64,000 nt of DNA from Euphorbia lathyris (lineage: Eukaryota > Streptophyta > Magnoliopsida > Malpighiales > Euphorbiaceae), in NCBI RefSeq assembly GCF_963576675.1, contig NC_088915.1, positions 82,841,501 through 82,905,500 on the forward strand, written 5' to 3'. Position 1 is the first letter of the stretch. Every line of letters begins with the position of its first letter. The notes under the pieces were generated by a model that was given only the letters and a program-made list of their open reading frames with translations, had not been told where the DNA came from and made no database searches. This document shows, in pieces, positions 45,842 through 57,704 of this stretch. The position numbers and the translations under genes are program-made.

Positions 45842-46239
45842 TCAGTAGAGGATTCAAAAGCTCGGAACGTGTTCCGGGGACAGGACGTAGGCTTAGAAGC
45901 CGAACCTGGATAAATCTGTTGAGTAACGCATTTCTTACCTTAAACTCCTTATATATATTGCTTGCTTAAATAACCAAAAACTGACCAAGTAAAGAGGTCA
46001 ATCTGAGTTGTGCGCATCAAACATCTGAGCTCAGGAATAGACTCTAAGTGCTATCTCTTGACTCAAGTTAAGAAACTGACCTAGTCACCAGTTGACTAAG
46101 CCAGTATCTTGCTGTTTACTCAGCGCCGCTGTTAAAACCTTTTCTCTTAAGAAAAGAAGTCTGCCCTAAATTAGAAAAGGTTTAAATAGTTCCTAACCCC
46201 CCATTGGAACTATACTTGTAACGTTATAAGGGACCAACA
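45842..46239 (+). repeat. Element A2: 5' LTR, right part
   Basis: Continues the family-A LTR from the point broken at 26344: TCAGTAGAGGATT through the end GGGACCAACA. The sequence matches 49023-49431 of A1. Confidence 0.9.
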
Positions 46240-46381
46240 AGTGGTATCAGAGCCTAAAAGCTCACTGTAAAAGGTTTAACAACCTTGAGCTGATCCCCAC
46301 TATGGGCGAAAACAGTACTCGGTTTCTCCTAGGAAACCAAACAACTCAGATATTGTCTGAGGGGCTGTCCATCACTCGGCC
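46240..46381 (+). pseudogene. Element A2: primer site and gag start
   Basis: TGGTATCAGAGC at 46242-46253 is the initiator-Met tRNA primer site used by most plant Copia elements. The gag ATG at 46301 opens MGENSTRFLLGNQTTQIL, nearly identical to A1, and is cut at 46381 by element B. It continues at 61261. Confidence 0.88.
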
Positions 46382-47125
46382 TGAAGGAAAATAGGCAAAT
46401 GTTTGGCAGCGGAAATATAAAATTTTTAACCTATTTCCTTAAACCAAGATCCGTTAATCGTTATTTCATACAAGGAATGATAGAAGGAAATACCTTTTAG
46501 AAGAACTATCTACTGTTGGTAGCGAAGTGCCCTCAACTCTAGTTCCGAGTTCATGAGCACAAACCAAAAGACAAGATCAAACAAGTTAGAATCTCAACCA
46601 ATGAATAGCAACCAAAATAGATTGCCTCTAACAAATCAACACAAGATCAAGGATAAAGAGAAAGAGATGAAATCAATAGAATGGAAGCGAGCGGAGCAAT
46701 TTCTTCCTCTACAATAGACTGGTCGAAATTCTCTCTCTGTTCCGGATTAACCCAATATACCTATAAGGGGGGATATATATAGCCTCTTGTATCTAAAACC
46801 TTAGTTAGATAGAATTAGGTTACTTCTTTTGAGTTTTATTCTAAAATAAAACTTCATAAATATTATCTATGGTTTTTAGATAACTTCTTTATAGTTTTAT
46901 TCTAAAATAAAACTTCATAAATATTATCCACAGTTTTAGATAACTTCTCTATAGTTTTATTCTAAAATAAAACTTCATAAATATTATCTAAAGTTATATC
47001 TAAATATAAAGATAACATTAGGTTGTTTGGTAAAATAATATTTAGAAGCATTTAACCATTTTAAACCTTCTAACTTAATTATTCAATAATTATAATCTAA
47101 TCATAATTGACTAAAATAAATTAAT

Positions 47126-47207
<82 letters not shown>

Positions 47208-48005
47208 CATGTATTTCCCCTTTTTCTATTTGAGCCTTTATATTGGGCTTCCATCTATTAATTAACATCCATTCCTCTTTTGGTTCCAAGTCTTATGTGT
47301 GACCCATTAGGTTCTTACTACTTCTGGCCGTATGCAACTATTAAATTAATTTCTTCAAGAATTATATTTAATCCTTGCATAACGGAATGATGTACTGAGT
47401 ATGTTATTGGCAAGTCTGTAATCATTCCCCTAGAGTCCGTTAAGAAGACAGGTTGAATCTGTCGTTAACCTTTCCGTATTAGTTACGGTATAATTCGATC
47501 CTTTATCAACTACATCCTTGAACAGAATCTTATGACTATGGATAATGTCAAGTCACATATAGCGAGACGTTCGTTTTACTTGTACAGGCCGAGTCAACTC
47601 AAAAGATAGGTTAAGTGAAATCTGTATTTCTTACTCTTAAGCTATCACCTTGCAAGGATTTAGAGTCGAGTCTTCCATAAGTGATCCTTGGATGTATCTC
47701 CCATTAATCGGGAGTGATAAATGCTCAATCCAATGTATAACTACCCTGACATTACCTCCTCTGACACCCAACCTTTGCAGTTCACACCCCAGAGTCATCT
47801 CTGTTAAGGATCATGGGACCGCAGGATCAAAGTCTCACATTCAGTAATTCAGGATGACCAATTAACATTCCTTTGAGTCTGAGGATTAGTTATACCTATT
47901 AATACCAATGAGATGAACAGGCGAAAAGGATAAATCTACCCATCCTGTTATCTCAAATCGGATCCCCAATCCTAATGAACAATGTTTCATCGGATCTATG
48001 TAACT
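46382..48005 (-). repeat. Element B: 3' LTR, left part
   Basis: The plus strand starts TGAAGGAAAATAGGC; this is the 3' end of the LTR in the element's sense. It contains a (TA)n run at 47131-47204, about 37 units, far longer than in the other LTR. It is interrupted by A1 after TAACT (48001-48005). Confidence 0.9.
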
Positions 48006-49431
48006 TGTTGAAACACCTTTCCACAGGATTTTGATTTGACAAAATTAATTAAGTGAAAGTAAATATTCTATAACACACTAAGTTTAAATGCTTTGATCTA
48101 GTGTTACTAATGTGTTTGTTCAATGTTGAGTTTATAATTTATTATAAGACATAAAGATCATAAGGCCCAAGCCCTATATGGAAGTCAAGGCCCAAGTCAA
48201 GCAAGCCCAAGATCACTCAGCCCACGTATCTCCAAAACGCTGCCGTCGAAGTAATGAAACGCATGCTGAGCAACGAAGGATCGAGAAGATCCACGTAGAC
48301 AACTTCGGTATGAAGCTGCTGAGCTGTCTCGACAAAGCATACAAGACAGCCGCTGACTACAAAGCAACTTCCAGACCAAGTATTTCCTCTATTGGTAAAG
48401 AACAGAAGACGCAGAAAGCTGTCTGTTTGACATTACCCGATTTGGAGGAACATACTGCCACACTGACCGAAGAACAGAAGATGCTGGAATCTGATTGGCT
48501 AGGAGAACTGCTGAACAGACTGAGTGAAAGCGACTTGTAGCCGTTTCCCTCCAACGGTTATTTCGAAATTCGAAATAACCAGAAGCTCTCATAGCTCTCT
48601 ATAAATAGAGCATTCAGAATCCACATTCTTCAGAGAACTTTGAGCAAGAGTCGCTACGCTGACCAAACGTATACAAAAGTTCTCCATCAAAAGCAAAGCA
48701 AAATTCTTACACTACAAAGTCTATTCATTTGTGTAAAAGTCTAGAGTGATTTTTGTTCAATCATCTAAGGTGTTCTAGCAATTGTTGTTTAGGACAAAAT
48801 CTTCATCATTTCTAGAAGTAGAAAGGAGAGGCTGAGTACTCGGTTTTAAGTACTCAGCGGAGAGATTAGGATTGAGTAGAAGTATAGAGGAAGGTACTCT
48901 TGTCATACTCAATTGCTGATATTGTAAAAGGTTATTAGGATTGAGTAGAAGTATAGAGGAAGGTACTCTTGTCATACTCAATTGCTGATATTGTAAAAGG
49001 TTTGAGGCTCTACCTTTAAAGAGCTCAGTAGAGGATTTGAAATCTCGGAGGTGTTCCGGGGACAGGACGTAGGCTTAGAAGAAGCCGAACCTGGATAAAT
49101 CTGCTGAGTGAAGTATTTCTAAACCTTAACTCCTTATTCATATTGCGTGCTTAAAACAAACTAAAACTGACCAAGTAAAAGAGGTCAAGCTGAGTTGTGC
49201 GCTACAAACGAGCAGGTTCAGGAATAGACTCTAAGTGCTATTTCCTGACCTAAGCAACGAAGCTGTCCTAGTCACTAGTTGACTAAGCCAGTGTCTTGCT
49301 GAGTGTTAAGTGCCGCTGTTTTATAAACTTTTCTTAAAGAAAAGAAATCTGCCCAAATTATTTTTAAAAAAGGTAAAATAGTTCCTAACCCCCCCTTGGA
49401 ACTATATTTGCAACCTTACAAGGGACCAACA
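48006..49431 (+). repeat. Element A1: 5' LTR
   Basis: 1,426 bp, TGTTGAAACACC to GGGACCAACA. A 23-bp perfect palindrome (GTTATTTCGAA, A, and its complement) at 48557-48579 lies 20 bases upstream of the TATA box TATAAATA at 48600-48607. A 68-bp unit containing GAGTAGAAGTATAGAGG is tandemly duplicated at about 48867-49000. Confidence 0.93.
48600..48607 (+). promoter_or_regulatory. TATA box of A1 LTR
   Basis: TATAAATA, conserved in the truncated 3' LTR (52943-52950) and in A2 (26000-26007). It would drive the genomic RNA. Confidence 0.65.
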
Positions 49432-49433
49432 AG

Positions 49434-49445
49434 TGGTATCAGAGC
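49434..49445 (+). other. Element A1: primer-binding site
   Basis: TGGTATCAGAGC, two bases after the LTR, complementary to initiator tRNA-Met, the usual plant Copia primer. Confidence 0.85.
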
Positions 49446-49493
49446 TTAAAAGCTCATTACTAAAGGTCTAACAACCTTGAGTTGATCCATACC

Positions 49494-51232
49494 ATGGGCG
49501 AAAACAGCACTCGGTTTCTCCCTGGAAACCAGACAACTCAGATATTACCTGAGGGGCTATCCATTACCAGGCCTCCCCTATTCTTCGGGTCAAACTATAC
49601 CTTTTGGAAGAATAGGATGAAAAACTTCATTCAAGCTACAAACATGAGTGCCTGGCTATCTATAGTCCAAGGCCCGTTTGTACCTGTGAAAGTTGTTGAT
49701 GACCAGTCAGTTGTTAAAGCTGAGGTTGAATGGACAGAGGATGATCTTAAGAAGCTTCAAAACCATGCTTCGGCTATCAATATGCTTCACTGTGCGCTCG
49801 ATGCTGCAGAATATAACAAAATCTCAGGTTGTGAGTCAGCACAAGAGATCTGGAAAAAGCTGGAAGTCACCTACGAGGGAACAAACAAAGTAAAAGAATC
49901 CAAGGTGAATCAGCAGATGAGACTGTACGAGCTGTTCGAGATGAACAATGATGAGGGCATTTCAGACATGAACGCAAGGTTCACCAACATCATTAATGAG
50001 CTCAAGAGACTTGGGAAAATCTTCACTGAGGAACAACAAGTCAAAAAGGTACTCAGGAGTCTTCCAAAAGACTGCAAGCAAAGAAGACAGCAGTTGAGGA
50101 AGCTCAGGATCTAACCACCTACAAATATGACGAACTCATCGGTTCATTACTGACCCATGAGATATCAATGAAGAACTTTGAGGTGAAAGAAAAATCTGAT
50201 GACAAGAAGCAGAAGTCACTTGTCATGAAGGCTGACTCCACTGACGGGAGTTCAACTGATGATGAGGAGATGGCTATGTTTACAAGAAAGATGAAGAGGC
50301 TGTTCAGGAAAAACGACAAATATTCCAAAAAGCCTTACAAAAAGTTTGATAAGTATAAGGCTGACTCAAGCGACAGCAAATACAGAAAGGACAGCTCAAA
50401 GCCCATTACCTGCTTTGAGTGCCACCAAGATGGCCATATTAAGTCAAACTGCCCCACGCTGAGGAAAGACAAGAAAAGCGGGAAGATGGCAATGGTGGCT
50501 ACTTGGAGTGACAGTGATGAATCTTCATCAACGGAAACTGAGGCCACCGAGTCAGCGAAGATATGCTTTATGGCTGACGAACTTGCTGAGCCATGCATTT
50601 CTGAGCATGCTGACCAATCTGATGAGTCAGATAATGAAGAGCAATCTAATGAGGTAATCTCACTCTCTCAACTCAGAAATGAAATGGGTAACGCCCTGAG
50701 TGATCTCTATACACTTGTTAAAAAGTGTAATAGGAAGATTAAAGCACTCAGCCGGCGCTGTGATGAAGTAGAAGAGGTCAAACTGAGTGACCTCAGATAC
50801 CTTCTTCAAGACAACTCAGTTTTGGATGAAAATATGAAAATCATTCATGAGTCTGTCTCTGAAGTCCAGTCAGTTTCAAAGAAACTGAGGAAGGATGTCA
50901 CAACCATTCAGAACCAATTAAAGGTTCCAAACAAAAACAATTTTCCGCTGAGAACTCAGTACCAAGGTACTCAGCAGAGAAGAAATCCCCAGCGAAAAGT
51001 CCAATGTGATTTTTGTGGGAAGTTAGGACACACTACTAAAGTGTGCTGGCACGCTCAGCACTGGGGTGCAGACAAGTCAGTAAGAAATCCTAAACAGAAG
51101 GTCAGTTGTGACTTCTGTGGAAAGAATGGCCATACTGTCCATGTATGCCGCCATAAAATAAAATATGATGCTATACCTGTTGCACCTAACAAGTCAGGAC
51201 CCAAAAAGAGTTGGGTACCTAAAAGTAACTAG
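49494..51232 (+). pseudogene. Element A1: gag with three zinc knuckles
   Basis: The ATG at 49494 starts MGENSTRFLPGNQ. The capsid region includes FGSNYTFWKNRMKNFIQ and VKESKVNQQMRLYELFEM, typical of Copia gag. A frameshift near 50080 ends the first frame at 50114; the homologous frame resumes and stays open from 50168 to 51232. It has CFECHQDGHIKSNC, then an acidic/Ser-rich linker, a helical stretch, and two more CX2CX4HX4C motifs (CDFCGKLGHTTKVC and CDFCGKNGHTVHVC). The knuckles would bind the element's RNA. The structure resembles SIRE-type elements. Confidence 0.88.
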
Positions 51233-51237
51233 TTACA

Positions 51238-52644
51238 ATGCAGGTAAGCCTGAGATGTGCCGAGAAGTCAAAGATGTGGTATATTGACAGCGCATGCTCA
51301 AGGCATATGACGGGTGATGAAACTCAGTTCATCACGTTTGAACGTAAACGAGGAGGGAGTGTAAGTTTTGGAGACAACAAGAAGGGTAAGATAGTGGGCT
51401 CGGGAACCGTCGGAGGTAACCCTACTATTGAATCTGTCTCCCTAGTCAGCGGACTCAAATATAACTTACTCAGCGTAGCTCAGCTATGTGACAATGGGAG
51501 AAAAGTTATATTTGATGCTACTGGATGTAAAATATACGAGGGTAAAACTAATGAGTTAATCTTAACTGCCCCTCGGATAGACAATGTCTTTATGCTAAAC
51601 CTCGAAAAGAAGTTTTCAAAAACTGTATGCTTAGTCACAAAGGAAGAAAATTCCTGGCTATGGCACATGAGACTTGGTCATGTAAGCATGGACCTCCTGG
51701 CCAAATTAGCAAGAAAGCAATTGGTTGAGGGACTGCCTGAACTTAAATTTCAAAAAGATCAATTATGCCATGCCTGCCAAGCTGGAAAACAAACCAAGCA
51801 ATCTTTTCAAAGTAAAAACATTGTCTCAACTAAGCGTCCGTTAGAAATGCTACACTTGGATCTCTTTGGTCCAGTCCAGCCGATGAGTCTGGGTGGAAGA
51901 AGGTTTTCCTTGGTTATTGTAGATGATTTCTCTCGGTACACATGGGTTATCCTGCTGACCAGTAAGGATGAGACCTTTGAGACATTTTCAAACTTGGTTA
52001 GAAAAATTGAAAATGAGAAAGACCTAAAATTAGCTCATATCCGTAGTGATAATGGTGGAGAATTCAAGAACCAGAAGTTTGTTGAATTCTGTGAAGCCAG
52101 CGGCATTGACCACAATTTCTCTGCTCCTAGAACGCCTCAGCAAAATGGGGTTGTTGAAAGAAAGAACAGAACTCTGGTTGAGATTGCCAGGACAATGCTG
52201 GATGAGCATAGGCTTCCAAAGTATTTTTGGGGAGAAGCTGTCAACACAGCATGCTATATTCTGAATAGGGCTTTAGTTAGACCTATACTTAAGAAAACCC
52301 CATATGAACTTTGGAAAGGACGAAAGCCCAACATTGGATACTTTCGTGCCTTTGGCTGTAGGTGTTTTATTTTAAATACCAAAGATAGCTTAGCCAAATT
52401 TGATTCAAAAGCTGATGAGGCTATCTTTCTAGGCTACTCAACAAACAGTAAAGCATACAGAGTTTTTAATAAGAGAACTCAAGTATTAGAAGAATCTATA
52501 CATGTGCAATTCGATGAAACTAACCCTGCAGGAAGATACCAGCCGCTGACAGAAGATGAACCAAACTCAGCACCTGCTGATCAAGAACCAGCTACTGAGT
52601 CCTTCATAAAATGGCTGACCAAGAGTAAGAGTGAACCTAAAATT
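51238..52644 (+). CDS. Element A1: protease and integrase part of pol
   Basis: An open frame from an ATG at 51238. Protease-type motif WYIDSACSRHMTGD comes first. The GAG-pre-integrase zinc region (WLWHMRLGHVSMDLL, CHACQAGK) follows. The integrase core has D in LDLFGPVQ, D in HIRSDNGGEF and E in NGVVERKNRTL. A C-terminal integrase part has CRCFILNTKDSL. The frame runs through the deletion junction a few codons into LTR sequence. RT and RNase H are missing, so the element depends on others. Confidence 0.9.
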
Positions 52645-53774
52645 ACTTCGGTATGAAGCTGCTGAGCTGTCTCAACAAAGTATACAAGACAGCCGCTGAC
52701 TACAAAGCAACTTCCAGACCAAGTATTTCCTCTATTGGTAAAGAACAGAAGACGCAGAAAGCTGTCTGTTTGACATTACCCGATTTGGAGGAACATACTG
52801 CCACACTGACCGAAGAACAGAAGATGCTGGAATCTGATTGGCTAGGAGAACTGCTGAACAGACTGAGTGAAAGCGACTTGTAGCCGTTTCCCTCCAACGG
52901 TTATTTCGAAATTCGAAATAACCAGAAGCTCTCATAGCTCTCTATAAATAGAGCATTCAGAATCCACATTCTTCAGAGAACTTTGAGCAAGAGTCGCTAC
53001 GCTGACCAAACGTATACAAAAGTTCTCCATCAAAAGCAAAGCAAAATTCTTACACTACAAAGTCTATTCATTTGTGTAAAAGTCTAGAGTGATTTTTGTT
53101 CAATCATCTAAGGTGTTCTAGCAATTGTTGTTTAGGACAAAATCTTCATCATTTCTAGAAGTAGAAAGGAGAGGCTGAGTACTCGGTTTTAAGTACTCAG
53201 CGGAGAGATTAGGATTGAGTAGAAGTATAGAGGAAGGTACTCTTGTCATACTCAATTGCTGATATTGTAAAAGGTTATTAGGATTGAGTAGAAGTATAGA
53301 GGAAGGTACTCTTGTCATACTCAATTGCTGATATTGTAAAAGGTTTGAGGCTCTACCTTTAAAGAGCTCAGTAGAGGATTTGAAATCTCGGAGGTGTTCC
53401 GGGGACAGGAGGTAGGCTTAGAAGAAGCCGAACCTGGATAAATCTGCTGAGTGAAGTATTTCTAAACCTTAACTCCTTATTCATATTGCGTGCTTAAAAC
53501 AAACTAAAACTGACCAAGTAAAAGAGGTCAAGCTGAGTTGTGCGCTACAAACGAGCAGGTTCAGGAATAGACTCTAAGTGCTATTTCCTGACCTAAGCAA
53601 CGAAGCTGTCCCAGTCACTAGTTGACTAAGCCAGTGTCTTGCTGAGTGTTAAGTGCCGCTGTTTTATAAACTTTTCTTAAAGAAAAGAAATCTGCCCAAA
53701 TTATTTTTAAAAAAGGTAAAATAGTTCCTAACCCCCCCTTGGAACTATATTTGCAACCTTACAAGGGACCAACA
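52645..53774 (+). repeat. Element A1: 3' LTR, 5'-truncated
   Basis: Begins at ACTTCGGTATGAAG, corresponding to 48302 in the 5' LTR, and is colinear to the end GGGACCAACA. Substitutions noted: two near 52675, one near 53411 and one near 53611. Because U3 of the 3' LTR templates both LTRs during reverse transcription, an intact 5' copy shows that the truncation happened after insertion. Confidence 0.92.
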
Positions 53775-53779
53775 TAACT

Positions 53780-54162
53780 GTCCAGATATCTATATATATG
53801 AAGCTTGTGAGATCAGCTTTCTGTCGGACAGAAGACATTGTTACATACAAGTCTCAACAGTGATATATCAATCCTAAACATATCACTTGACTTGGGGTGG
53901 TTTTAAGTTTATTAGTTTATTATAAAGTTTTGTCTCACTTCATGCTTGTATGAACACTTTATAATCACTTTAAACAAACTTACAGATTTCCTTTTATTAG
54001 ACTTTATTTAGTGCTTAAAGGGATTGCCTTTATATAGTTATAAAACATATATCTCATTAAAACAAATGATATAAAGAACAATTCATTTACATTAAGTTTG
54101 TATCCTGCAACAATTGTCTATAGGACACTAAACCCCAACATACTCCCACTTGGACTAAAGCC
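53780..54162 (-). repeat. Element B: 3' LTR, right part, and PPT
   Basis: The remainder of the LTR after A1, ending AAACCCCAACA at 54140 (its 5' start on the minus strand, TGTTGGGGTTT). The minus-strand polypurine tract AAGTGGGAGTA sits in 54141-54162. The pre-insertion order is confirmed by the uninterrupted LTRs at 60890 and 63365. Confidence 0.88.
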
Positions 54163-54355
54163 AATTATTTCTAAAACTTATCCCAGTAGAAGCTAAATGA
54201 CGATCATGTACTTTCTGAGTTAAAGGCTTTGTCAACGGATCTGCAACGTTGTCCTCTGTAGGTACTCTTTCTATTCTCACATCTCCTCTAGCCACAATCT
54301 CTCTTATGATGTGGTATCGCTTTAGGTAGTGCTTGGATGCATTATGAGACCGTGG

Positions 54356-54958
54356 TTACTTTGCTTGCGCAATGGCTCCATTGTTATCACAGTACATAGT
54401 AATGGGATTGACAATGTTAGGCACCACACCTAGTTCTATAATGAACTTTCTAATCCAAACTGCTTCCTTTGCTGCTTCCGCAGCAGCGATGTACTCTGAC
54501 TCGGTCGTAGAGAAAGCTACGCTTCCCTGCTTGGAACTTTTCCAACTGACCGCGCCCCCATTCAAGATAAACAGGTATCCTGATTGGGATTTAAAATCAT
54601 TCTCATCTGTGAGATGACTAGCGTCTGAAAACCCTTCAATTTTCAGATCTCCTTCTCCGTACACTAGGAACATATCTTTAGTCCTTCTCAAGTACTTAAG
54701 AATGTTCTTGACGGCAATCCAATGCTCGTCTCCCGGATTCCCTTGGTAACGACTCGTTACAGATAACGTGAACGCTACGTCAGGTCTAGTGCATAGCATA
54801 GCATACATAATCGAACCGATCGCGCTGGCGTACGGGACTACAGCCATGCGTCGTTTGTCATCATCAGTTTTAGGACATTGATGATTGTTTAACTTTATTC
54901 CATGTAGCATGGGTAAGTTACCTCGTTTCGATTCAAGCATGCTAAACCGATTTAGCAC
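54356..54958 (-). pseudogene. Element B: RNase H end of pol
   Basis: The minus-strand frame includes PYASAIGSIMYAMLCTRPD, GFSDASHLTDEN and STTESEYIAAAEAAKEAVW, the conserved C-terminal Copia RNase H. It is separated from RT by TAA at about 54995, in place of the residue after DLGEAA, and a short deletion of the segment usually following it. It would degrade RNA in the hybrid. Confidence 0.88.
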
Positions 54959-54994
54959 CTTTTCAATGTATGTAGCCTGTGAAAGACCAAGTAT

Positions 54995-56323
54995 TTAAGC
55001 TGCTTCACCAAGGTCTTTCATTGAGAAGTTACCGGATAACCATACTTTTACCGACTGTAGTAGAGCAATGTCATTTCCCATTAACAGTATATCGTCCACA
55101 TATAGTATGAGAAATGCTATAGAGCTCCCACTTGCTTTCTTGTAAATGCAAGCTTCTTCGCAATTTTGGTCGAAACCAAATTGTTTTATGGTTTCGTCAA
55201 AACGCTTATTCCAGCTTCTAGACGCTTGCTTGAGTCCATAAATGGATCTCTGAAGTTTGCAAACTTTATTTGCGTCCTTTGATATGAAACCTTCAGGCTG
55301 CATCATGTATACATCCTCAAGCAGGTTTCCTTTTAGGAAAGCTGTTTTCACATCCATTTGCCAAATCTCATAATCGTAGTGAGCGGCAATAGCAAGCATG
55401 ATTCTGATTGATTTGGACATAGAAACATGAGAGAAGGTTTCGTCATAATCAACACCTTGTTTCTGACGATATCCTTTCGCTACCAGCCTAGCCTTGTAGG
55501 TGCTAACCTTTCCATCCATGTCAGTCTTCTTTTTGAAGATCCACCTGCACCCAATAGGAATTATCCCTTTGGGTGGATCAACCAAAATCCACACTTGGTT
55601 AGTATACATGGAATCCATTTCAGAATCCATGGCCTCAAGCCATGCTTTAGAATCTGGACTAGTAAGATCCTCTTCGTAGTTTTCGGGTTCGTCGTCTAAC
55701 ACGGGAACCTCATTATCATCTCCCACTAGAAAACCATATCTAACTGGGAGTTCATGAACTCTTCGTGATCTATGAATAGGTGCCACTGGAGTCTCATCTA
55801 ATGGGACTTCTTTGGGTACCTCAACCGCTTCTGTTGTTTCAGTCGGTGTTTCTTCCTCTTGAACTTCGTCGAGTTCAATCACGCTTCCTTTTTGTGTTTC
55901 TTTGAGAAACTCTTTCTCTAAGAAGATTGTGTGCTTGGATACGATTACTTTCTGATCATCTGGATGATAGAAGTAATATCCCATAGTTTCCTTAGGGTAT
56001 CCAATGAAGAAACATTTATCAGATTTAGAATCTAGTTTGTCGGACGCAATGCGTTTGACATACGCTGAACAACCCCATACTCTCATAAATGAGAACACGG
56101 GTTTCCTACCAACGAACAATTCATATGGTGTGGAACTAGCGGATTTAGTTGGCACTCGATTTAGGGTGAAGAGGGAAGTTTCTAAGGCATAGCCCCAGAA
56201 CGACTTTGGAAGTAAGGCCATGCTCATCATGGATCGCACCATATCTAATAGGGTACGGTTTCTCCTCTCGGATACACCATTGTTGTGGTGTATAGGGAGG
56301 TATCCATTGTGAGCATATCCCAC
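54995..56323 (-). pseudogene. Element B: integrase C-terminal part and RT
   Basis: A minus-strand open frame, about 440 codons. It starts in the integrase core end (NNGVSERRNRTLLDM with the catalytic E), then the integrase C-terminal (KSFWGYALET, RVWGCSAYVKR). An acidic linker follows, then RT with WIFKKKTDMDGKVSTYKAR, MDVKTAFLKGNL, YGLKQASRSWNKRFDE and the active-site YVDDILLM. It ends DLGEAA before a stop. Frame change from the preceding integrase piece occurs near 56285. Confidence 0.9.
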
Positions 56324-56963
56324 ATTCAGTTAGATAATTCAGAAAATCATCTGAAGGATATTCGCCACCTCGATCGGATCGAAGCGTCTTTATTTTCTTT
56401 CCTAATTGATTTTCCACTTCATTCTTGAAACATTTGAACTTGTCAAAGGCTTCTGATTTGTGCCTCATCAAGTAGATGTAACCATATCGAATATGGTCAT
56501 CTATGAAGCTTATGAAGAATCTGAATCCTCCTCTTTCTTGGACTGACATAGGACCGCATACATCTGAATGAATAAGTCCTAGAGTGTCTGATACACGCTC
56601 ACCTTTATTGCTAAAGGGTGTCTTTGTCATTTTACCTTTTAAACATGATTCGCATGTTTCCAATGATTCAGGATCAATTGGATCTATAAGCCCATCTGAA
56701 TGTAGCTTTAGCATGCGTCTCTTGTTTATATGACAATGCCACAAGTAAGTTGAATTATCTAGCTTATGTCTTTTGGTATCAATTGCGAAAACAGAAATCA
56801 ACACATAAATCCCATTTTGTGATATTCCTGAGAAATAGAAAATCGAATCTCTATAAAAATTGCAATGTTTGTTCTTTATAGAACATACCAGACGTTGGAG
56901 TACCGGCTTTTCCCTTCTAGAGGGTAGCTCGTACAAAGAACAATTTCTCTTCCAATGCCCCAC
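56290..56963 (-). pseudogene. Element B: knuckle remnant, zinc region, integrase core
   Basis: The minus-strand frame starts GHWKRNC, the end of a gag zinc knuckle whose beginning is broken by a stop. The protease domain expected after it is not seen; instead the frame soon reaches YLWHCHINKRRMLKL and CESCLKGKMTKTPF (GAG-pre-integrase). The integrase core has HSDVCGPMSV and LRSDRGGEYPSDD, with D and D present. It ends in a frameshift into the next frame. Confidence 0.82.
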
Positions 56964-56972
56964 GTCACCATA

Positions 56973-57704
56973 CTAGTGGCACTTTCTTTTGGGCTTCTTC
57001 ACTTCCTTTCCCTTAACTTTAGTGGGCATGGCTTTCTTACCTTTCTTGGGATGTTTAGGATTGGGAGAATTCCCTTTCCTCTTCTTTGATCCCTCTATGA
57101 CAAGAGCCGGTATAGCCTTGTCTTTCTGAATATTGGGCTCAACTGACTTGAGCATATTTGCAAGTTCTTCAAGAGAGGTTTGCAAGTTATTCATCTGATA
57201 GTTCATGATGAACTATGAATAACTCTTTGGGAGGGATTGAGAATTAAGTCTACACTTAGTTCGTTATCCATCGCGAATCCAATACTAGAAAATTTGGTAA
57301 TGTAGCCAATCATCTTGACACAATGTGTCATTACAGATGTGCCCTCTTGCATCTTGCAACGATATAGCAACTTGGATATCTCGTAGCATTCGCAGCTGGT
57401 CTGTTTCCCAAACAGTTCCTTTAGGAGCATGATGATGGAACATGCATAGTTGCCTTTGTAATTCCGATGTCATCGATGCAAGTATGATGCATCCGGCATG
57501 ATCGTCATCAGCCTTGTGCTTCTGGTAAGCATCGATTTCCTCGATGGGAGCATCATCCTCAGGGATAGGGGGTATCGATGTATCAAATACATACCCTATT
57601 TTATCGAACTTCAAAACAATTTTGAGGTTGCGATACCAGTCGGTGAAGTTTGAACTATTCAACTTGTTATCGGTAAATGTATTTTGCAGATTGGTGTTAG
57701 TCAT
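56973..57704 (-). pseudogene. Element B: gag, broken
   Basis: The minus-strand ATG at 57704 opens MTNTNLQNTFTDNKLNSSNF, with NFTDWYRNLKIVLK typical of Copia gag. The capsid body is continued in other frames (SKLLYRCKMQEGTSV to 57203, then a lysine-rich tail KKRKGNSPNPKHPKKGKK to 56973). At least two frameshifts are present. Confidence 0.82.

Larger units (their letters stand above)
48006..53774 (+). mobile_element. Element A1: young, deleted Copia retrotransposon
   Basis: Inserted in the LTR of B with target duplication TAACT at 48001-48005 and 53775-53779. The 5' LTR is complete; the primer site, gag, protease and integrase are present. The sequence then jumps from within pol into the 3' LTR 296 bases after its start, so RT, RNase H, polypurine tract and LTR beginning are lost. 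The aligned LTR parts (48302-49431 and 52645-53774, both 1,130 bp) differ at about four bases by my reading. Confidence 0.92.

Noticed and set aside
47650..47847. Short frame recurring at 60539 and 63014
   Set aside because: It lies at the same place in the LTRs of B and C and is shared only because the LTRs are homologous.
48178..48540. 120-codon frame in the A1 LTR, repeated in part at 52653
   Set aside because: Located in LTR U3 upstream of the TATA box; the repeat is just the second LTR. No known domain.
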